DNA of 10,139 nt from a candidate division TM6 bacterium UASB124 (GTDB lineage Bacteria > Babelota > Babeliae > Babelales > RVW-14), in the NCBI GenBank assembly GCA_945872225.1, contig CAMBZK010000029.1, positions 1 through 10,139 on the forward strand. The letters are read 5' to 3'. Positions within the stretch are counted from its first letter, which is position 1, and every line of letters begins with the position of its first letter. The notes under the pieces are model-generated. The model worked only from the letters and a program-made list of their open reading frames with translations. It was not told the origin of the DNA and made no database searches. A program made the translations under genes and the position numbers. Below are positions 5,895-10,139 of this stretch, piece after piece.

Positions 5895-6851
5895 ATGAAC
5901 ATACTGAGCAATCTGATTATTTCAGTCTGTCTTGCTGGTCAGTTGCTGTGTGCTGCGGTAGCTAATCAACCAGTTCTAGCTGTTCCAGCGCCTGCACCAG
6001 TAGCGCCAGTACTTCCTGTACCTGCGGTAGTGGCACCAGGACATTCTGTGGTTCAGCTTACCCTTAGCCCTAAGCTGACGTATGCCAATAATCTTAACGA
6101 ATTTACCTTGCCAGCACTTGCCAATGGGTGGGGTCAGATGGCTCCTCAATTAAATGCCGCATTGAAAAGTAATCGGGATTATAAGTGCTTGATTAATAAC
6201 GGCAGGCTTGCGCTTTCTGGCAGTGTATTAGCTGCGTCGCTTATGCTGGCAACGCACATGTGTTGCGCTGCCTTAGACGCGACATCGGTTCAACCACAGG
6301 GGATGACCATGGCTGTAGCGAGTGGGTTGTTCGCTGGGACCTCTGCCGCGCATTTTTTAAGTGCGTTGTACAAGTGGTTTCAAGGGGTTGGGCCTGTATA
6401 TCACGTTGTTTGCAATCCACTGCAAAGCAAAAAGAAATATGGCGTATTGCAACCATGCCTTAGCGTTAAAATGAGTGGCGGCATAAAAGATGCCGAAGAC
6501 AAAAAAGTTCTGTATGGCCTTTTACAAAGCATTCCGCACAACGTGAATAACGATATTGCCTCAGCACTTTCCTGGAAAGCTTGGTGTAGTGGGCTAAGTA
6601 CTTTGACCTCAGGGTCTCTATTTGCTGGTGGATTAGCCTCATTGGGTTATCTGGGAGCCACAACATCACCATTAACAGAACTTAGTCCTCAAGCAGCGGC
6701 ATTTGGTGCTATCGCACTAGGAACGCTTTGTGCTGCGACATGGTGTGCGCGAAGCATGGTGAAATTTGCTACGGGCCCACGTATTTTTGGGAATCCTCCC
6801 ACGTTGGCGACTGCTGTTCCGGTAACAGAAGTCGGGGCAGCTGCAGCCTAG
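5895..6851 (+). CDS. Secreted/membrane protein with two duplicated helix hairpins
   Basis: I do not recognise a family for this 318-aa protein. It has a signal peptide (MNILSNLIISVCLAGQLLCA, cleavage near AVA at 21-23), then a Pro/Ala/Val low-complexity stretch (about 26-49). Four small-residue-rich membrane segments lie at about 103-127, 137-160, 234-255 and 266-287, forming two hairpins. The hairpins look like an internal duplication: each begins near SGS(V/L), has an ATxS and PQ loop, and ends with GP...NP (residues 166-175 and 294-301). Several Cys cluster in the first hairpin (C123, C124) and at 98, 173, 188, 231, 279 and 284. The C-terminus ends in GAAAA. I chose the ATG at 5895 over 5880 because GGAGG at 5882-5886 stands 8 nt before it and overlaps the earlier ATG region. 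It opens the plus-strand block; the next gene starts 61 nt later. An envelope or host-interface role is inference. Confidence 0.82.
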   Translation: MNILSNLIISVCLAGQLLCAAVANQPVLAVPAPAPVAPVLPVPAVVAPGHSVVQLTLSPKLTYANNLNEFTLPALANGWGQMAPQLNAALKSNRDYKCLINNGRLALSGSVLAASLMLATHMCCAALDATSVQPQGMTMAVASGLFAGTSAAHFLSALYKWFQGVGPVYHVVCNPLQSKKKYGVLQPCLSVKMSGGIKDAEDKKVLYGLLQSIPHNVNNDIASALSWKAWCSGLSTLTSGSLFAGGLASLGYLGATTSPLTELSPQAAAFGAIALGTLCAATWCARSMVKFATGPRIFGNPPTLATAVPVTEVGAAAA

Positions 6852-6912
6852 TAAAAAAATAGAAATGAAATGGATAGTGGGTTTTAGCTAAATTATAAAG
6901 GTGGGGGTTATT

Positions 6913-7380
6913 ATGATGGTTACGTTTTCTAAATTACCCGTAGTTGCTTTGGCTGCAATGCTTTCTGCGACAAGTGCTGTGTATGCAGCACAAACAGATC
7001 TTTCTGAGGGTCCTAAGCAGAATCCTACGATTTTGGCTAACGCTGCTCAGCAGCCAGCATACAATGCATTATTAGCTCAAAGGTTGTATCCGAAAACGAC
7101 GATAGCATCAAAATTAACAGAAGCTGCTCTTCAGCTACTCGTTATTAACATAGCTTTCGGGATTATTGCTGGGAGTCAGCCAAATTATTCAAAAATGCTA
7201 ATGTTTAATCTTGGAGCGTTGACTTGGTACGGCAGTGGCTTGGTAGATGGTCAAAGAATGGGCATGAACAAAATTTATCGCCAGCTTACTCGCAAATTTG
7301 GGAAAGATTGGTGGTCATGGGGCTTGAAGAAGGCGAAACCTGTCGCTACTGTTCCAGCAAAAAATGAAGCAGGAGCGTAA
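6913..7380 (+). CDS. Small secreted hairpin protein A (unknown family)
   Basis: A 155-aa protein with signal peptide MMVTFSKLPVVALAAMLSA and a likely cleavage after VYA (residue 25). It has a polar linker, then a two-helix hydrophobic hairpin (about 68-87 and 94-112) with loop GSQPNYS. After the second helix comes GSGLVDG, then the basic/aromatic motif KIYRQLTRKF (120-129) and the tail AKPVATVPAKNEAGA. The same architecture appears in the next three genes, and the tail is nearly shared with genes B and C, which links it to that tandem family although its leader differs from theirs. A GTG at 6901 could extend it by four residues, but AAAGGTGG at 6897-6904 is better read as the ribosome-binding site, so I start at ATG 6913 (6916 is also possible). 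Its function is unknown. Gene B begins 2 nt after the stop. Confidence 0.82.
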   Translation: MMVTFSKLPVVALAAMLSATSAVYAAQTDLSEGPKQNPTILANAAQQPAYNALLAQRLYPKTTIASKLTEAALQLLVINIAFGIIAGSQPNYSKMLMFNLGALTWYGSGLVDGQRMGMNKIYRQLTRKFGKDWWSWGLKKAKPVATVPAKNEAGA

Positions 7381-7398
7381 TGATGAAAACTATAAAAA
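7364..7398 (+). repeat. Gene-junction repeat, copy 1 (A/B)
   Basis: This 35-nt copy encodes the EAGA tail of gene A, its stop, the AGGAG ribosome-binding site and the first codons (MKTIK) of gene B. It matches copy 2 at 30 of 35 positions, counted by hand. The core is ATGAAGCAGG...GTAA.GATGAAA. Confidence 0.75.
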
Positions 7399-7940
7399 TG
7401 ATCGTATTTGGTTTGGTAATGGTCGGGCTTCTGCAAACGAATTGTTTGGCGATTTCTATTGATTCAATAAAAGCTCAAGCGGCTAAAGTTGCTACGTCTG
7501 TGCGTAATTTTGGCGAAGAAGCACGAGAAGTAGCAGGTTTCTTTCTGACAGACATGAAATTCTCGCCAAAAAAAGCACTTGCATGGTCTGCGTTAGCAAC
7601 AGGCCCTCTTGTGCTTGATTGGATGATGAATTACAGAATGAGCGTTGGTGGTGAAGTTGCTTATCTTGCGTATATGAGTTTCATGCTCTATACACACGGG
7701 TTTGTCGATGCTTGGAATACCAAAGACGAAAGCAAATCTGCTAAATATCAGAAGCTAAAACAAGAAGCTTTTGAAAACAAGCTTTTTCTTGGATGGGTAG
7801 GAGTAAATTACCCTGCTATGCTCGCACGGTTAAAGAGAGGGCATTGTAAACATTTGGATAAGTTTATAGCGCATCCTGACGAATTTATTTGGCTAAAGCC
7901 AGCAACCGCAGTTTCAGCCAAGTATGAAGCAGGCGTGTAA
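7383..7940 (+). CDS. Small secreted hairpin protein B (unknown family)
   Basis: A 185-aa protein whose leader MKTIKMIVFGLVMVGLLQTN-C is the same type as in genes C and D (MK-T/A-IK, Phe9, Leu11, Gly15, Cys21). An amphipathic helical stretch at 27-50 is followed by a two-helix hydrophobic hairpin (about 64-82 and 90-110) that ends HGFVDAWN. After it come a basic/aromatic motif KYQKLKQEAF and a C-terminal domain with several Trp and Tyr, with the tail KPATAVSAKYEAGV. An ATG at 7380 overlapping the stop of gene A (TAATG) would add one Met. The ATG at 7383 has better spacing (7 nt) from AGGAG at 7371-7375 and matches the leaders of the paralogues. Translation is probably coupled to gene A. Function is unknown; probably inserted in a membrane after Sec export. 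Confidence 0.83.
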   Translation: MKTIKMIVFGLVMVGLLQTNCLAISIDSIKAQAAKVATSVRNFGEEAREVAGFFLTDMKFSPKKALAWSALATGPLVLDWMMNYRMSVGGEVAYLAYMSFMLYTHGFVDAWNTKDESKSAKYQKLKQEAFENKLFLGWVGVNYPAMLARLKRGHCKHLDKFIAHPDEFIWLKPATAVSAKYEAGV

Positions 7941-7958
7941 CGATGAAAGCTATAAAAT
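7924..7958 (+). repeat. Gene-junction repeat, copy 2 (B/C)
   Basis: This copy encodes the EAGV tail of gene B, the TAACG spacer and the start of gene C (MKAIK). It matches copy 3 at 31 of 35 positions, counted by hand. The ribosome-binding site is reduced to AGGCG. Confidence 0.78.
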
Positions 7959-8701
7959 TAAGCCTGTTTGGCCTACTGCTTGCTGGCTTTGCGCATGGGA
8001 TTTGTGGCGCAACTACAACCACTACGGAGCAATCTTCTAAGATTGCTGCTTTGAAAAAGACCGTAAAATTGCTTCCAGATGCGCGGTTTTACTACAAAAA
8101 AGGCTTTGAGTATTTTCAAAATGGTTATGTGTCAGTTGTCGTTACTAAAGGGAAATCTCAGGCTGCAGCAGTTGAAGAGGCAAAAGTGCTTGCCCAGTTT
8201 TATGAGCCTACAAATCTTGAGATCGCGCTGTTTCTTGATCAGAAATATTTTATAACCAACGTGCTGCCAGTTGTTCCTGTCAAGGAATGGCCTTTGTATT
8301 GTGGATGGTTTGCGTCGTTCCAAGCCAAGTTCTGCTGGGGTATGCTCAAAGCTAATTTCAAATACAATCTACAACCATTGCTGCCAACTATAGCCCAGAC
8401 GCTTAGAGTTGCTTTGCCAATCGCGGCAGTTCCAGTGGTAGCGAGTTGGGCAATGAACGGCAGTACGCCATGTCTTGCTGGTGTGGCATGCGGCATTGCT
8501 CAGGCTGCTGGTTTGTTTTCACTCGGGCATTATTATGGCTGGGGGTCTGGTGCTAAAGCGGTTAAAGATTCGCCAAGTTATAAAGAAATGCAAAAGGTTT
8601 TTACGCAGAAGATATACGAAGATATTTTGGCTCAGATGAAAGCAGAGCTTGAGAAAACAAAGCCTGTCGCTCTTCCTGTAAAAAATAAAGCAGGCGTGTA
8701 A
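7943..8701 (+). CDS. Secreted hairpin protein C, paralogue of D
   Basis: A 252-aa protein with leader MKAIKLSLFGLLLAGFAHGI-C21, a Thr-rich start, then a variable domain of about 120 residues (30-148) with YEPTNLEIALFLDQ. The C-terminal half is the family core: PLLPTIAQTLRVALP (145-159), a small-residue hairpin (about 152-171 and 176-200) around ASWAMNGSTP, helix 2 with QAAGLFSLGHYYGW, then SPSYKEMQKVF (210-220) and a charged helix EDILAQMK. This core is more than half identical by eye to that of gene D, so the two are clear paralogues, while their N-terminal domains have diverged. The tail KTKPVALPVKNKAGV echoes gene A. It starts 2 nt after the stop of gene B, probably by coupled reinitiation since only weak AGGCG precedes the ATG. 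Cys residues at 21, 120, 131, 177 and 183 could form disulfides. No function can be assigned. Confidence 0.85.
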   Translation: MKAIKLSLFGLLLAGFAHGICGATTTTTEQSSKIAALKKTVKLLPDARFYYKKGFEYFQNGYVSVVVTKGKSQAAAVEEAKVLAQFYEPTNLEIALFLDQKYFITNVLPVVPVKEWPLYCGWFASFQAKFCWGMLKANFKYNLQPLLPTIAQTLRVALPIAAVPVVASWAMNGSTPCLAGVACGIAQAAGLFSLGHYYGWGSGAKAVKDSPSYKEMQKVFTQKIYEDILAQMKAELEKTKPVALPVKNKAGV

Positions 8702-8719
8702 CGATGAAAACGATAAAAC
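8685..8719 (+). repeat. Gene-junction repeat, copy 3 (C/D)
   Basis: This copy encodes the KAGV tail of gene C, the TAACG spacer and the start of gene D (MKTIK). The preceding sequence AAGCCTGTCGCT (8660-8671) also resembles AAACCTGTCGCT before copy 1 (gene A), so the duplicated unit extends upstream of the junction. Confidence 0.78.
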
Positions 8720-9438
8720 TAAGCATGTTTACCCTGTTGCTTGCTGGCTTTGTACAGACGAGTTGTGTTGCGAATGCGGCTGATTTTTTTAAGGTACCTA
8801 CGGCTTTAAATGCAGAGAGTATTTCAGCTATGGTAGGCCTATTTGAAGCATTGTTGGTGCAAATTCAGCAGTGGAAGCGAGATGGAAATAAAACACATCC
8901 TTTCAGCTGCTCTTCATACGAGGGAACTATAAAAGTAGAAAAAAAGACATTGGGCTATTCGGTTCAGTTTGATATTTATCATCCAATTAAGCAAACCCAA
9001 TATTTTTCACCAAAAGATGTATTTTTGTTTGAGCTAGCTTTACGAGCAAAAATAGTACAACTCAAACTTTTGTTGCTAAAACCATTGCTGCCAAATGTCA
9101 GCCAAGTACTCAAAATTGCTCTGCCTGTTGGAGCACTTTTTGCTGCGGGAAGCTGGCGAATGAATGGTAACGCGCCATCTATTATTGCTAGTGCAGCATG
9201 TGGTGCTGTTCAAGCTGCAGGTTTGTATGGGCTTGGACATTATTGTGGGCATTATTATGGCTGGTGGACTGGGCGTAACGAGCTCAAAAATTCGCCAAGC
9301 TACAAAGAAATGAAAAAGGTTTTTGCTCAGAAGAGGTTGGAAGATATTTTGGCTCAGGTGAAAGTTGCAGCTGCAGCTATTGAGAAAATAAAGCAGCCAA
9401 CCGGTGGATCTGAGCAAGCACCTGCTGTTGCAGCGTAG
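8704..9438 (+). CDS. Secreted hairpin protein D, paralogue of C
   Basis: A 244-aa protein with leader MKTIKLSMFTLLLAGFVQTS-C21 and a possible cleavage after ANA (25). The N-terminal domain (26-125) has little similarity to that of gene C apart from a short stretch around SPKDVFLFELALRAK. The core repeats that of C: PLLPNVSQVLKIALP (127-141), hairpin helices (about 132-151 and 157-180) around GSWRMNGNAP, QAAGLYGLGHY, SPSYKEMKKVF (197-207) and EDILAQVK. It carries an extra four residues (GHYC before GHYY) from a 12-nt tandem duplication. Unlike A-C, the tail is GGSEQAPAVAA and lacks the K-x-EAG(A/V) form; it is also the only one of the four not followed immediately by another cistron. Function is unknown. 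Confidence 0.85.
   Translation: MKTIKLSMFTLLLAGFVQTSCVANAADFFKVPTALNAESISAMVGLFEALLVQIQQWKRDGNKTHPFSCSSYEGTIKVEKKTLGYSVQFDIYHPIKQTQYFSPKDVFLFELALRAKIVQLKLLLLKPLLPNVSQVLKIALPVGALFAAGSWRMNGNAPSIIASAACGAVQAAGLYGLGHYCGHYYGWWTGRNELKNSPSYKEMKKVFAQKRLEDILAQVKVAAAAIEKIKQPTGGSEQAPAVAA
9235..9258 (+). repeat. 12-nt tandem duplication in gene D
   Basis: GGACATTATTGT is followed directly by GGGCATTATTAT (10 of 12 identical), encoding GHYC then GHYY. Gene C has only one unit (GHYY) at the matching place, so this is probably a slip-strand duplication that arose after C and D separated. Confidence 0.7.
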
Positions 9439-9484
9439 TAAAAGATTGAGTTGTTAGTTTTTATATTTAATTCAGCGGGTTTCC

Positions 9485-10139
9485 ATGAAGAATATAAGTC
9501 GTTTGAGTTTGTTGGGTGCTGTGTTGATGGCGCTTACTGTATCAAATAATGTGTTTGCAGTTGTGCCGTTCAAGTCAGCTACCATCAAACCGGTAGTTGT
9601 TACGCCAGAAGATGTTGTTTTTACCTTGAAAAAGCGCCTAGCTCGCAAACTTGCTGGCTTAGAAAAACGCGTTTATTGTATCAATCAAAAAGCTCTTTGC
9701 TACAGCAATGGGGTTAATCTTTTCCCAGGCGGTAGTGATTTGCTCAGAAGAATTCAGGTTATCGTTAAGGCGATTGAAACAGGCAATGCAGACGAAGTGA
9801 AAGTTCTTTTTGCCCAAGCGTGTGCTGATGCTGATCAGAAAACTACTCAAACAGAGCAGGATGAAACTTTTAATGCACTGTTAGCTGCTATTGTTAAACA
9901 GGGCGTTGATGCTTCTTTGATGTTGACTGAGCTTTGGATTACGAAGGTTCTTCATCCTGGTGTTACGATCGTTGAGCAAGCGCTTAATGAGACCATTTAT
10001 TATGCAAAGAAAAAGCACGCAACACAGCTAATTATTGATTGCAAAGCCTTTATTAAAAACCTTCCAGCTGTTTCTCACCCGATTTTTGATGGCCGATTAT
10101 TATATTCCAAGACTGATAAGATTGCTCTGCAAAAGCTAG
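9485..10139 (+). CDS. Secreted protein, possibly repeat-type, 3' end beyond window
   Basis: The frame is open for 218 codons from ATG 9485 to the right edge, so it is truncated. The signal peptide MKNISRLSLLGAVLMALTVSNNVFA (cleavage after 25) is clear. The mature part begins VVPFKSATIKP and is largely helical: TLKKRLARKLAGLEKRV (47-63), a Cys pair in CINQKALC (65-72), then LLRRIQVIVKAIETGNADEVKVLFAQA (86-111) and ALLAAIVKQGVDASLML (131-147). The stretch VKAIETGNADEVKVLF looks like the first helix pair of an ankyrin-type repeat (a pattern similar to 'AIExGdxexVkxLL'), but the later helices do not fit well, so this is only a suggestion. It shares neither the leader type nor the hairpin of genes B-D. 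The 46-nt gap from gene D has no visible terminator, and the ribosome-binding site (GCGGG 5 nt from the ATG) is weak. Confidence 0.82.
   Translation, partial: MKNISRLSLLGAVLMALTVSNNVFAVVPFKSATIKPVVVTPEDVVFTLKKRLARKLAGLEKRVYCINQKALCYSNGVNLFPGGSDLLRRIQVIVKAIETGNADEVKVLFAQACADADQKTTQTEQDETFNALLAAIVKQGVDASLMLTELWITKVLHPGVTIVEQALNETIYYAKKKHATQLIIDCKAFIKNLPAVSHPIFDGRLLYSKTDKIALQKL

Noticed and set aside
6852..6912. Terminator between the 318-aa gene and gene A
   Set aside because: The 61-nt gap contains an A-rich run but no stem followed by T residues, so read-through is possible.
9076..9417. Minus-strand frame of 113 codons
   Set aside because: It is antisense to gene D, whose paralogy to gene C shows that the plus strand is coding.
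1..10139. CRISPR array, tRNA, rRNA, transposase or phage genes
   Set aside because: No regularly spaced direct repeats, cloverleaf, rRNA core sequence or mobile-element enzyme motif was seen on either strand. The three junction repeats are explained by tandem gene duplication.

Overview
The window looks like a chromosomal piece of a bacterium with a host-associated, lineage-specific secretome. The best guess from gene content is a member of candidate phylum Dependentiae (TM6). The reasons are ordinary housekeeping genes packed tightly on one strand next to a run of small, unrecognised, Sec-signal-bearing proteins with no clear homologues outside the lineage. This assignment is inference from overall character, not from a marker tree. 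A chlamydia-like or other intracellular lineage is possible.

Layout. The left half (1-5561) is entirely on the minus strand. Read in the direction of transcription it carries serS (seryl-tRNA synthetase), a DUF58 protein, a DUF4381-like membrane protein, hemW (radical SAM heme chaperone), a PNPOx-like flavin-barrel protein, and a large secreted coiled-coil protein that runs off the left edge. DUF58, DUF4381 and hemW are tightly coupled (10-nt gap, then a 4-nt GTGA overlap). Between serS and DUF58 lies a structured 67-bp element with interleaved inverted repeats around a short repeat core. A 333-bp divergent intergenic region with several small palindromes (5562-5894) separates serS from the plus-strand block.

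The right half (5895-10139) is on the plus strand and holds six consecutive genes, each with an N-terminal signal peptide. The first encodes four predicted membrane segments arranged as two similar hairpins. The next four (6913-9438) are small proteins of 155-252 aa, each with a leader, a variable middle, one glycine-rich two-helix membrane hairpin and a basic/aromatic motif after the hairpin. The last two of these four are clear paralogues. The other two share the architecture, the leader and/or the tail. These four genes are joined end to end with 2-nt gaps, and the three gene junctions are themselves a conserved 35-nt direct repeat that encodes the tail of one protein, the ribosome-binding site and the leader of the next. 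The sixth gene is a different secreted protein cut by the right edge.

The most novel part is the tandem family at 6913-9438, together with its four-helix neighbour at 5895-6851. I recognise no named family. The architecture (bilobed hydrophobic hairpin plus leader, expanded in tandem) suggests envelope or host-interface proteins, but that role is not shown by the sequence. No tRNA, rRNA, CRISPR array, transposase or intact insertion sequence was seen.
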